From Sipunculus nudus (lineage: Eukaryota; Annelida; Sipuncula; Golfingiida; Sipunculidae): DNA of 64,000 nucleotides. Location of the stretch: positions 44,035,079 through 44,099,078 of the forward strand of contig CM049309.1 in the NCBI GenBank assembly GCA_026874595.1. Reading direction: 5' to 3'. The notes beneath the pieces were generated by a model. The model had not been told where the DNA came from and did not search any database. It was given only the letters and a program-made list of their open reading frames with translations. Made by a program: the position numbers and the translations under genes. Below are positions 33,857-45,460 of the stretch, in pieces (positions within the stretch are counted from its first letter, which is position 1; each line of letters begins with the position of its first letter).

Positions 33857-36800
33857 GTAACATTCTCTTATAACAAAGAAATTGGAATATGTGCAACTGT
33901 GTTTACATAAGTGGTATTAAAAAGAATGTTCGTCTGATTCACATATTATCGCTCGCCGCATGTGGCAATCGTGTCATGATTTGTAATAATTTTGAGTTTT
34001 TTTTAATGATTTAGATGTAATTGGTGACATGATTTGGTTAACGACCGCTATCAAAATGTACTCCTCACTTTTATTATATTTTCATAAAAGTTATGGGCAG
34101 GAGATACACGAAGTCATGGCTGTGTGTTTGTGCCCTCGCACAGGACATGAGGTGTCGCATAAATTATTGCATTACTAACTATTTCCATGAAAACTACCCA
34201 AAACTGTGTTTTAGTGGAAAGGCGGGTCTGGGAAACAGGTACCAGTCAATTCATCACCATGGTTGTTTCGTCACCAGTTTAAATGTGGTACCAAACAGTC
34301 AATTCGCCATTAATGATTTGTATGTTAAAATGTCAATCTATTATGATTGAAATTAAAATAAAAATGATACCAATACTTAGAAGCTCATATAATTGGCACA
34401 GGATATACATTCAAGTAGTGAATAACATGTAAAATATGTACAGACATAGCATAGCATGGGCAACTGGCCACCATGGTATTCAGGACTATTTACATTACCA
34501 CGCACCATGAACGATTCCCTCACAGCAGCCTGTTTGAATATGTCCTTTCGTTTCACACATGGGCGTGTTATTCAGGTCCTAGTTGATTAAAACCTATGTC
34601 CACGGTTGTCATACAGAGAAACAAGTTGCTAAAAGAACTTTTTAAAATCTGAACCTTTGCAGAATGAAAAAAACTTTCTTTGCAGTAACTAACTTCCCGC
34701 CCTATTTTCAGTCTATTCTATTTTGTCATTCAATATTTAGTTCTTCTGTCATTCCCTATGCATTTGAATTGCTAATTTTAAGAACTTGCCAGGCCAAGTC
34801 CCTCCTAATGTATCCTGATGGTCACTTCGTCACCATTTTCTTTTGGTGATGAAATGACCGGTTTCCTGGGAAAGGTTTCCCATCTGAGTGGGGTTGTGAT
34901 GGTCTGATGGGGAGTACTCTTATTAAAGAGGCCCAATCACCTAAAATGGATGTTGAATTAACACAAAAAAAGTGTCTTCTCTAAGTTCTCTATGAATTAA
35001 ATGGATACCCGTCAAAATATTGCCTTGAAACCGTTGGCTTACTCTTGTCAACGATTGTTTAAAAAAGTGGACCAGGTGCGATCACATATGTTGGCATGAC
35101 CACACGCACGGGAATACTTGCATCAGCCAGGCCACAACATCTGTCAATCAGGAGATTTCCTGACTGACTTGGCCTGGTAAATGTAATACACATCCCCACT
35201 GGCTGAAACTATGCATGTTGCATTTGCTCAGTGATCTGATATCCGCTCTCATACTGTGCCACCAATGTCATTTCAGCTGATGCCCCTGGACCTATCGTAC
35301 AGATCTGTTGCGAAAGGTTCTACATTGAATTTAAATTTGGCCCCTGTAGATATATCAGAGGACATGAAGGCCCATGTATGATCTACTCACATGTGCAAAA
35401 TCTGACCTCTGTCAGGTGGGCTTGTTATGGCAAACAGACAACCATTGGCTGTGTTTACAAACACAGAGAAGAATAACAAGGTGTTAAACAGCTATATATG
35501 AGGTACTTAAACAGTGTCCTTGGATTGTTTTGCTGGGGAAACTTTTGTAAAACTTAACTGGTAGTGTGAAAGAATAGACATAATATTGCTCCTTATCATG
35601 TCCCTTTTACGTAATGGCCGTCCTTCCTACAACAGGTGGGGGGGGGGGGGGATGTCGCAGGAATAAGCCTCCTTGTATCTTGAGCTTGCTGCTTATTTTT
35701 ACCTGCTTCATACCTGCTTCATTATGTTTATTCTAATTATTTATATCTGTCCATCCATACATGCATAGATGTCAATATATGAATAGGCCCTGAGACTGAT
35801 TGTTCCCTTTGGTAGACATATATACCTCCGTTACTCTGATATCTTCAACATCTTCTGTGGCTCTGATGGCAGAGCACAAGAAAACGCCATCTGTCACAAG
35901 TTCAGTTGACATGTATAAGTCATGGCATTGCACGGCACACTGAATGTTCTGGTATTACATTTTTGCGAGCCAATGAATTGTGTCCCCTTCATTTAGCAGT
36001 TTCTTGAACTAATTAAGTGTCCCTTCAGTCCCAAATCCATGCAAAAAAGTCCGGATTCCAGTCCTACTTTGCTGCTTAAAACATATTATAAATGTCACAG
36101 TTTTTGTCATGTTTTTATATGGTATATAATAATATGGCTAAGCTTCTAGAATTGAAATAATAGATTTATTTGGTTAAATTTAGTTTGTTCAGTTTTAGCT
36201 GAGAATTTTGCCAAACAGGCCTTCAGTTGCCACACAGGATCCTGCAAAATATATATTTGTTTCTAAATGGTTTTCATATGAATTTGGAATTGAGAGAGCT
36301 GTAAAACTATTAAGTAAAATGATCATGGGAGCTATAACATCAGCTTGAAAACTTAAAAAAAAAACTATAAAATGGATATGAGATTAAAAATACAGTATAA
36401 AGAATGTTTGAATCCTAAAAGCTGCACCAAGAGTATAAAACACTGGTCAACAACCAGTAGATTTCTTTATCTAAAAGTAGAGGTATGACAGCAGTAACAA
36501 AAATGTTGTAAGCTGTCAAATGAACTGTTGCATCAAGTAATTATAAGCTGTCAACTACTAGACAAGTGAAATCCAGAAGGTGTTGAATACTATTTTCCGA
36601 GCATACATACAGTGCTAATGTAAACTGGAGAGTCATAGGTCAAGTTAAACATGAGTAAAAACCTCAAGCACCTCATGAAAATATACTGTCTCTTCAGTTA
36701 CCAAATTACTGGCATATTTTCACAGAGGTTGGTATTACATAACCCAGGGGTCGTAATACTTTGAATTGTTACCTTTCCTACTGTACAGATAGGCATTAAT

Positions 36801-39800
36801 TCAGGTTTGCCTTTCCGCTAAAGATGCATCCCACCATCAAATCAAACAGTTCTATTGCGGCAACCAGTCTTTGCCAATTGCAGAGCAAGCGCTGTACCAA
36901 TGCAGCTGGGGATTTCCAAGTTACACCCGCCTCATCTTGGCATATTCTCGGTTAGAATACAAATTTGACTGAAGAGTTCTGAGTGTCCAGGTTACTGTAA
37001 TGCGCAAAACTATATTAGTTTTGTGTCATGATTGCTACTACTAATCAGCTACTATAGTCCATTTCATCCCCTCATTTCCACCTGTTTTTTGCTGTGAAAA
37101 TTTTTATTAGGTACATTTCAAGGGAAACAATTATAGTGTAGAGGATTACAGAACCTAATTTTCAACTAGGTAACTAAATTCCTACCTTATACCATATTTG
37201 AGTAACATTATTTTCTGAAAATATGAGAAATCAATCTACATTTTACAACACATCAGACCCACTTATGGCGGTCAAGGTCATTGGTCACATGCAAAAACAG
37301 CCTCAACTGACAGCTGCTGATTGGATGAACTCATGTAAACACTCTAAAAATACAACCAGCTAAAACAAAGATGGCTACTTATGGTAGGACACACCATATC
37401 TGCCAGATCATGATAAAGAGACAAAAATGTTGTGAAACATAAACGGGAGATTTATTGTAAAATTCTAAATTGCCATATTAGGTTGTCACTTCCATATGTT
37501 TTTTTCTTGGAAATTATTGATAAATATAAACTTTTAAGTAAATCATCTACAAAAAACAGGTGGACAGCAGGTGGTGAAATGGACTATAATGTAGAAAAGA
37601 TCTAGGTGTTCACCTTTCCAACTGATTGGTACAAAGTGCCTTTCCATGCATGTGTTTGCCTGTCTGAGACAGAAAGGTGTTATTTTGGACCCCTGTAACC
37701 TGCACCTTGGAAACATTTAATTATCATAATGCTTCAGAGGATTTGTCTCACCTGACACAGACTAGAATGTATGTGGTTTCTCTATGTTATTTCAGATTTA
37801 TGATGAACAGGAACTTCTCAAGGGCAAATTGGATTTGCTCAGTAACACCAACATGGTGGATTTTGCCATGGACGTTTACAGGCAGCTCTACCCAGACAAA
37901 GAGGTCCCTGTCAGTAAGTTCAGTTTGTACTGCAACCACCCTGCTACATGTGTTTTTATATAATTTACTTTTTTATACGCTCATCTCTGACAGGACGTTT
38001 TATGGTATACCCACCTACTGTCTGTCTGTCCGTTAACTTGTAGTTTTGCCACAGAAACTTACCAAGGCTTTGATGGATTTTCACAAAACTCACCATAACT
38101 ACTCACCAATAGATTTTTTTGCGGGAGTTTGATTATTGACCAAATCCACAAAAATTTAACAAGGTCACTAGGCTACTTTGTGGTGTCACCAATATAACTT
38201 TACAGGAATGAAATGCATTTTGATTAAACTCAACTGAAATATTATCAATATAATATCTCACCTACGTTCGTTTTCCAGCAAAATCCTTGCACATTTAATG
38301 AGATCAGAGGCCACCAGACTTTGTTGGCACTATGGTGACTTATCATAAATCTGGTTGATTTTCATGGAACTCTTTATGAAAATAAACCAATACAGTTTCT
38401 CACCTGTATTACATTCTCAGCAAAATTCAGACATATTTAATGAGGTCAGAGGTCACAAGATATGCAACTGGCATATTAGGTACCATTTGAAATCCAATCC
38501 ATTTAAAATCTTATAAAACCAAACCATTGAAGTAATGTGTACTGTATAAATTTGCAAACTTTGACCTGACCTGAACAGACTTTGTGATATTATTCTTTTA
38601 GCTGATTAGAAAACATGAGCTTAAGTGTATGGTTATAGTTGAGGCATCAGATCTCAACCATTGTATGGTTCTTTTACTTAGACCTGAGGGACAAGAGGAC
38701 TGATGTTGTGGCCAGGTTGAAGAGACTGCAGGCTGAGACAGAACCCATAGTGAAGATCTTTGAAGATCCAGAAGTAGGAAAGAAGATCCAGAGCACCAGG
38801 TATGTATACTGCAGATGTTTCAGTCAGGGTTGGGGCCAGGTACTTGTACCTGTACCTGTACCTAGGTACACATTTCAGAGTACCTGTACCTGTACCTGCC
38901 AGTCATGAGTAGGAAGTACTTTGTACCTGTACCTGGAGCTAAAGTACCTGTATCTGGTACAAGGTACTCCAGGTACATTTTCATATTTTCATTTTTTTTT
39001 CTCTTTCAGTATTAAATTTGGTAACCTGTAGTGTAAAATAATCAGCAAGCCATTAGTGTGATAACTGTTCATGAATTGTTGTTTGTGAATCTATGGTGTC
39101 ATACTGTACTTGGGGCATTTAATAGACTTTCAGTACAATAGAAAATCATGGTTGTGAATGGATGGTGTTATACTGTACTTGGTGCACTAAATGAACTTTT
39201 AGTACACAAATATCATGTTTGTAAAGTATGGTGTCATACTGTACTTGGTGCATTTAATGGACTTGATACACTTGCATATCTTGTTTGTTGAAGCTTGGTG
39301 AATGTTTAAGTTCTAAAAATATACTTTAGCAAATTTTTTTCCACATTGTTTGATAGAAAAAAGGCATGTTAACTTGCATATATGTGAATTTATGCCGCTA
39401 TTATTCGTACAAACATCTTTGAAGTGATCCTTAAATAAATGTACCTGTACCTAGGTACTTTCTAAAGTACCTGTACCTGTTCCTGGCAAATTGACAAGTA
39501 CCTGTACCTAACTACTTTCACTTTTATCTGGCCCCAACCCTGGTTTCAGTGTCAGCACATCTGTAGTTGTAGATCAAGACTTAAAGAACAAGGTATATAT
39601 CAGTGTTGTGTTTTGATCAATAGTCATAGCATCAAGCACAGTTTTAATGAAAACATAATAAGATGCAGATACAGGGCACAAAATTAACTTTTTATCCACC
39701 TTAAATGGGGTCAGGCACCTGAAAAAGTTTGCCGGACCCCACAGAATTGCACCTGACACTGCATGGTTGTTTGTTCCAAGTTGTTTATCTACTTCTCTCA

Positions 39801-42800
39801 GGCAGAAAACAAAAATTTGGCCCAGAGGAGTTGGAGTGTGCTACCTATCTATGACACTGAATGCAAACGAATTTTCGTCATCATAGGTTACCATTGGTAT
39901 TTCCGTATATGGAAATTTTCTATTTACGGAGCAAGCGTTCTAACGGGAGGCATATTTTCGTTTAAGCGTCACATGGGTAAAATTACACCTGTGAACAGAT
40001 CTCCAGTAGGAAATGGTTGCTTGTCTTTTTGTCAGAGTAACATTAATGGTAATAAAATGTTGGGAAAGGGGTCTGGTGCCTGGATGACATTTTTGTAACC
40101 CCTGAGAAAACTACCTACCATTTCCAGGGGTCAGGCATTAATTTTGCACCCTGATATAGATGAGATTTCTCCTATCAACCACTGGTGGAACATGGGTTAT
40201 AACCATATTCCTGGTTATAACTATATCCATAAGGAGAAGTATTTACTAGAGAAGTTACTATTTAACCCCATAGTCTACCATACTTGTCTTGACACCATGA
40301 CACTGTCAGTGTAACAGAGGTGTCTGCAAAGTCTTTCATTGAAAGTTAAACATAAGTTGCTTCACTTATATGTTTAAATTTTTTATGGCTTACATTCAAA
40401 AGGAGTGAAAAATCCAGCTAAAATTAAATAAAATGTTCATGAATAATTGATGTATTTGTAAACCAAACTTAAATTAATAACATGTATTAGCCTGTTAGGT
40501 CCACTTTTAAAACAAGGCACAGGGTAATCAAAGTGTACATGATTCATTTATGATCAAATTTTAAGGTCAAATCTGTGAAAATATCAGATTATTTTTTAAA
40601 CCTCATAACTTTTGAAGTGCTGCATTTTTATTCCCCTTATATTGAATACTTCAGTTCTCAGAAGGGTTAAATAACTGATGACGATAACCTTCATCTTTTT
40701 GGTGAGATGTTTGGAAATCTCAGATTTTTATAAACTCCTTTACTTTTAAGTGCTTTATATTTTATTCTCCAGTACTTCAATACAATTTACCTATTGTATC
40801 AACCAATTGTATCAACATGGTTCATTGAAGTCTTCAAAACTAATGAACTTCACCTTGATCTTCAGGGCCATATCTATTCAATCTTGGATTTTTATTAAGC
40901 TCAGAACTTTTGAAGTCCTGCATATTTTTATATTCAGATGTGGGGATGAGGTCCCATGGGAGGGGGGGGGGGGGGGGAATGTCCATTTTTGCATCTGCGA
41001 AAAGTTGTTCTATTTTATTATTGTCAATCTGTTTTTGATACCTTGACAATGGTAAGATCCACATAGTTTATGCACCATAATTATATTCAATTGTATGACT
41101 GTTTTCTACATTTCTCAAGAAGGCTTTCTTTTTCTGCAGAGATGGAAGACAGCTCTTTGAGTTCCTCGCACAGAATTATGGGGTAAGAATATTTACAGTT
41201 TCTTAAGTTTATGTAAATGCATGCTTAAACCAGAGCCCTACTGATAAAACCTCAGCAAAATGCCACTTTTCCTGTGAATGTTCAAGATAAAAATTGATCA
41301 GAAAGCATCACCTAAAAATGTAGTAATTATTGCTGCATGTAATTTAAACTTTTAATAAAACAGGACTGTGACAGGTCCTTATTCTTCAGTGCTTGATAAT
41401 AATAAAATGAACCTCACAGTTACTCATCTTTTAAAGGATAGAGCTCTGTATCTCAACTTCACATGCTGATGTGTACAGATGTTTATATTTATGTTCTTCA
41501 GTTCATGCTGATGTATACAAACATATCTATTTTGTTCTTCAGTTCAGAGGAGACATGTTGGATACCTTGTACAAGTTTGCCAAATTCCACTATGAATGTG
41601 GTAATTACTCAGGAGCTGCTGAGTACCTGTACTTTGTGCGTGTCTTAGCGGTGAGTCACATATTCATATTTTACTCCTGTAATGGTAATTGACCTCATCA
41701 CCAGAGCCCCTATGCCTGCCCTTTTGACCTTTTGACCTAATTATTATAATAAGCCCCAAAAGGTCTTCCTTGTGACAGCTGTTTACAGGACAATAATGAC
41801 ATCACAAAGGTCGATGACATAGACGTCGCATTGACTGATGTCATCATCTGGAATCCCTGCACTGATGAATATATCTCAGTCATTGTGAACTGTCTTGCAG
41901 TATTTTGGATTTTCTCATATGAATTACATGCCATGCAGGTAAGACATCATTATTCATGCGGTAGACAGAGGAATGCCTCCTGAAACCTTTGGTCTAGAAC
42001 TTTTATATTGTCTATTTTGTATAAAAAAACATCCTGGAAAACATGCCGATATTGGTACTGTACATACTACACATGTTTTTTTTGGGAGAGGTCTCCCAAA
42101 TTATGAAAAGTTTGTTAAGGTCAGGTGACTCACATTTTACAGTAATACCGGCAACCTGATTGGCTGCATGGAACAGTTATGCTCATGATTATTCATGAAA
42201 TGAAAATGCTGTAAAGGTCACAAAGTTCATGGTGAGGTCAATTGAAGGCTTGCATATCTTTTGTTCTCATGGTTTGTCACAAACATTTTAAATAGTACTT
42301 TGTTTCTTACCGAGTTGAAAATTTAAAAATTAATTTAATGGCAGAGCAATGGCTTCATAATAGGACTGTTGCCCATTGCTAATAGCTTGAATAATGTGAG
42401 TGAGTGAATTGGGACTCATTATCTTTCTTTTAAATGAAGCTGCTGTCAGGTAATATTACAAATTAAGCACATTAGATAATGGTAAAATTTAATTCATATC
42501 TTTGTATGAAGATTTTAGATATGATCCTGGAATAATGGTTGGCAATATTAATTTGTATTTATGTCAGGCCCCCTCCTTAATTCAGTGACAGAATTGAGAT
42601 TTGAACCAAAATTTAGTGCCTTGGTTCTGCCTTACCGTTTGAACTTCATATATTTGTGGAAACAATCAGAGTTAACAATAAACATAATTGTTTCAGGTGC
42701 CACCATATGATCAGAACTCCCTGAACGCCCTGTGGGGTAAACTGGCAGCTGAGATCCTGATGCAGAACTGGGAGGCTGCACTAGATGACCTCAACAAACT

Positions 42801-45350
42801 GAAGGAAGTCATTGGCTCCAATGTAAGTTCTACAGCTCCTCAGCAAATTGGGGGAGGAGGGAGGGGGGTTCTTGACTTGTTAAAACAAAGTGAAGTTTAT
42901 TAAAGTGGATTTTGGTTAAAAGTATAAGCGAGAGGTTTTTCATATAATTATATAGTGTTTGCCCAGGCAGCCTACTGTAATATCCATGAATTAAGATAAA
43001 CATAGATCTTGATAAAAAGTTATTAGTGGTCTAAAGGGTGCTATGATTAGGTTTCATGAAAACTGGGGTAGGTCCCCTGTGGCCAAGGTCCTATCCTTAA
43101 AAAAATGTTTCCTTTAAACTGATATCATTATAAATGTTGGGATACCCAGTCTGAGAGTGTTTAGCCATTGATACACTTGATATCTGTCAGTTTTAATAAA
43201 TGTTGACACTCAAAAATTCAGGTATGTAAAATTCATGTTGGTCTCTAATGACAGACAAAACTTTTATTCTGAACTTGGGTTAAAGAAAACAGCAGCTTTG
43301 GTTCAGTTAGTGTAGTTCAGAAATGGAATTAGTCACATTGTAACCATCATCTAAGTTCAGTGACTTGTTTCTGTGTTACAGACATACGCATCATCACTGC
43401 AGTCACTGACACAGAGGACATGGCTGATACACTGGAGTCTGTTTGTCTTCTTTAACCACCCCAAAGGTCGTGACCTCATCATTGAGATGTTCCTGTATCA
43501 GGCACAGTGAGTACAAGTTTGACATTTTATGCAGCCAATTGATTCAAATATGTTTTACCAAAAGGCACTCAGAGATGTCAGCAGTACCATCACTCAGGAC
43601 AAATTCTGAATTTGTATGATCTAAAAAATCCTATAAAATACACAAGACTTTGAAATACAAAATCTGAAACTTCAAGGATCTGACGTTAAGGTTAGTATTT
43701 TTTAAATGGAATTAAATACACATTTAACATATTGTGGAAATGCCCCTTGTTTTATAATTTGCAAGTTTTAATGATACTGAATGACTCATGTCATTGTTTC
43801 CTGCACATGCAACAATTATCTCACAAGTTAATAACAGATGTCCTGAATTTTTTAAAAGGGTCCTTAAAAAGTCATTGGTGATTTATTAAAGGTGGTGATA
43901 TATTATATGTCATTTATCGGCAGTTACCTGAATGCTATCCAAACCTTGTGTCCACACATCCTGCGTTACTTGACGATAGCTGTGATCACCAGCAAAAACA
44001 GGAGGCATGTCCTCAAAGACCTTGTCAGGGTCATCCAACAGGTATGTACAGCTAGGCATAGAAATAAAGATAAAAGTTGTATAATTCCAGATACATATAA
44101 TTACATTAATTACATTTAATTTCATGTTCATCTCAGGTGAAGTATGCAAATTCCACATTGGTTTATCATTCTTTATTTATCTGAAAATAATACAGGTTTC
44201 TCATCCCATTCATGTTGTTTTTTAGACATCTAAAGATATATTTTGTTCCTAAGATTTGCATTTGTTTGTTCTATGATATGCTCTTTACTTTATAATTGCA
44301 GTTTTGTTCTGATAAATGGCTTTTGACATATCTTTACAGAAACTGATTGACTTTTTAACATAAAATAATGCATTTACTTTTGATCTGATTATTTCAGATA
44401 TTGTTTCAGAAATCCTTAAGCTAACTGATAGTGACAAGTGAAACACTCATGTATATTTTTATTCAGGAAACCTACACTTACAAGGATCCGATCACAGAAT
44501 TCATTGAGTGTCTGTATGTGAAGTTTGACTTTGATGGAGCCCAGCAGAAACTGAGGGAGTGTGAAACAGTAAGTATGGAGTTAGAAAATAGTGGGATTGC
44601 AACTCAAAGTCACCTCCTACTTGCCCACCTGGGCAAGTGGGTCCAACATAAACCTTTCTCCAAAGGCCTGAAAAAGGATGTTTGTGTTCTTAAATACAAT
44701 CAATGATTTTTATAGTGCAAGAAAAACTCATGTAGGGCATATAAAAGCTAGATGTTACTTTCCCAACGGGGCAAGTACTTTCAAAAGCTAATGATTAACC
44801 CTGTTGTTAGAGACAGAGTCCAACTGAAACATTGGAATTTGATCTTACAATTAAATATATTTATAAAAGGTAGTCCTGTTTACTGTGCTTAGAACATGTA
44901 TGAAATTTGGTAATTTAAATAATGTTTGCCAGAGACCCTTGATGTTCTTGTTATTTTGTGCTCATATATCCATGTGAAAATTATTATCTTTGTATATTCA
45001 GTGATTCGTTATTTATATAAGTATTCTCAAGGGTTTTCAAGTATAATTTTTTGTCCGTGTAGTATTATATTCTCCATTTAACTTTATATAACTATATTCA
45101 GTTTCTGTTTTTCACAAGAGAAAGTAAAGTAACTGCATGTTTTAGAATAATGCTTAGATTGTTTTGCATTTAAATTTTGAAATGATAAAATGATTTCCCT
45201 TCTGAAAAATCTTTACTAAAATATTTTGTTTTGTACCCAGGTGCTCATCAATGATTTCTTCTTGGTGGCTTGTCTGGAGGACTTCGTTGAAAATGCGCGT
45301 CTTCTGATCTTTGAGACATTCTGCAGGATTCATCAGTGCATCAGCATAAA
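33767..45350 (+). CDS. EIF3E: EIF3E, eukaryotic translation initiation factor 3 subunit e (first ten exons; 3' end outside window)
   Basis: Ten exons (33767-33856, 37796-37913, 38682-38799, 41140-41182, 41543-41650, 42697-42822, 43382-43506, 43924-44041, 44467-44568, 45241-45350) join without phase conflict into about 352 codons. eIF3e (INT6) is a core subunit of eIF3, which bridges the 40S ribosome and initiation factors in the cytoplasm. Landmarks are [16 protein letters not shown] near the N-terminus, [45 protein letters not shown] and [14 protein letters not shown], the latter two in the helical repeat/PCI region. The human protein has 445 residues, so about 93 C-terminal residues (end of the PCI domain and tail) are missing. 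I found no exon for them to 64,000, so intron 10 would exceed 18.6 kb. Confidence 0.96.
33857..37795 (+). other. EIF3E intron 1
   Basis: A 3.9 kb intron without further recognised genes. It contains a 14-G homopolymer at 35,638-35,651. A few short open frames (for example from 34,093) show no family signal and I treat them as noise. Confidence 0.7.
37796..37913 (+). CDS. EIF3E: EIF3E exon 2
   Basis: Acceptor TTATTTCAG, donor A|GTAAGTT; 118 bases ending in phase 1. It encodes [20 protein letters not shown] and a tail ending DKEVPV. Confidence 0.96.
37971..38500 (+). repeat. Dispersed repeat in EIF3E intron 2, related to the window's left edge
   Basis: It begins TTTTTATACGCTCATCTCTG with a CTGTCTGTCCGTT block. 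Its later part (38,370-38,490) shares AACCAATACAGTTTCTCACC, CTCAGCAAAATTC and AGGTCACAAGAT-type text with bases 60-170. The copy at 1-170 is therefore a fragment of the same family in the upstream AGPAT5 intron. Confidence 0.75.
38682..38799 (+). CDS. EIF3E: EIF3E exon 3
   Basis: Acceptor TTTTACTTAG, donor AG|GTATGT; 118 bases, phase 1 to phase 2. It encodes [20 protein letters not shown] and on to IQST. A hAT-type element begins only 25 bp past its donor. Confidence 0.95.
38825..39542. mobile_element. Non-autonomous hAT-type DNA transposon, 718 bp, with 8-bp target duplication
   Basis: Perfect 15-bp terminal inverted repeats CAGGGTTGGGGCCAG (38,825-38,839) and CTGGCCCCAACCCTG (39,528-39,542) are flanked on both sides by GTTTCAGT (38,817-38,824 and 39,543-39,550). 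CAGGG termini with an 8-bp duplication define the hAT superfamily. Both subterminal zones carry repeated GGTAC/GTACCTGTACC motifs, the kind of sites hAT transposases bind. The middle holds about three diverged units of about 65-75 bp with GTCATACTGTACTTGG. There is no transposase frame. Confidence 0.9.
39672..40153. mobile_element. Second hAT-like inverted-repeat element, about 482 bp
   Basis: The ends CAGGGCACAAAATTAA and TTAATTTTGCACCCTG are inverted repeats with two mismatches in 16. Inner sequence near both ends shares a GGGTCAGGCA-type block. It begins 130 bp after the first hAT-type element in the same EIF3E intron. The flanks do not show a clean 8-bp duplication, so it is older or the boundary is off by a base. 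Confidence 0.6.
40962..40977 (+). repeat. Poly(G) homopolymer, 16 G
   Basis: An uninterrupted G run lies in EIF3E intron 3, about 160 bp before exon 4. Confidence 0.9.
41140..41182 (+). CDS. EIF3E: EIF3E exon 4
   Basis: A 43-base exon with acceptor TTTTTCTGCAG and donor GGG|GTAAGA; phase 2 to phase 0. It encodes (R)[14 protein letters not shown]. Confidence 0.95.
41543..41650 (+). CDS. EIF3E: EIF3E exon 5
   Basis: Acceptor GTTCTTCAG, donor GCG|GTGAGT; 36 codons, phase 0 to 0. It encodes [20 protein letters not shown] then [16 protein letters not shown]. Confidence 0.96.
41789..41938 (+). CDS. Candidate cassette exon in EIF3E intron 5
   Basis: Between exons 5 and 6, a segment of exactly 150 bases is open for 50 codons in phase 0, with an AG acceptor (AGCTGTTTACAG) and a strong donor (ATGCAG|GTAAGAC). 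Its peptide runs from [12 protein letters not shown] to SYELHAMQ and has no counterpart in the eIF3e proteins I know. Inclusion would keep the reading frame and insert 50 residues between FVRVLA and VPPYD. It could also be a chance open segment or part of an old repeat. There is no transcript evidence. Confidence 0.35.
42697..42822 (+). CDS. EIF3E: EIF3E exon 6
   Basis: Acceptor TTGTTTCAG, donor AAT|GTAAGT; 42 codons, phase 0 to 0. It encodes [20 protein letters not shown] then [20 protein letters not shown]. Confidence 0.96.
43382..43506 (+). CDS. EIF3E: EIF3E exon 7
   Basis: Acceptor TGTGTTACAG, donor CA|GTGAGT; 125 bases, phase 0 to 2. It encodes [20 protein letters not shown] then [14 protein letters not shown]. 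Confidence 0.96.
43924..44041 (+). CDS. EIF3E: EIF3E exon 8
   Basis: Acceptor TTTATCGGCAG, donor CAG|GTATGT; 118 bases, phase 2 to 0. It encodes [20 protein letters not shown] then [19 protein letters not shown]. Confidence 0.96.
44467..44568 (+). CDS. EIF3E: EIF3E exon 9
   Basis: Acceptor TTTATTCAG, donor ACA|GTAAGT; 34 codons, phase 0 to 0. It encodes [20 protein letters not shown] then [14 protein letters not shown]. Confidence 0.96.
45241..45350 (+). CDS. EIF3E: EIF3E exon 10
   Basis: Acceptor TTTTGTACCCAG, donor AA|GTAAGA; 110 bases, phase 0 to 2. It encodes [20 protein letters not shown] then [16 protein letters not shown]. The expected next exon (MLADKL-type start) was not found downstream. 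Confidence 0.95.
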
Positions 45351-45460
45351 GTAAGAACTGTCTGTTCCTATAAAAATCATGTGTTTTCAATGTTAAGTGC
45401 CAGCAGGTCTGATGGAGTGTCTGAAAATAGTAAATACCAAGATTTCATGAGAAACACAAA

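Noticed and set aside
40750-41064. Open frames on both strands before EIF3E exon 4
   Set aside because: Both run through the 16-G homopolymer (poly-Gly or poly-Pro) and have no family similarity; this is intron 3.
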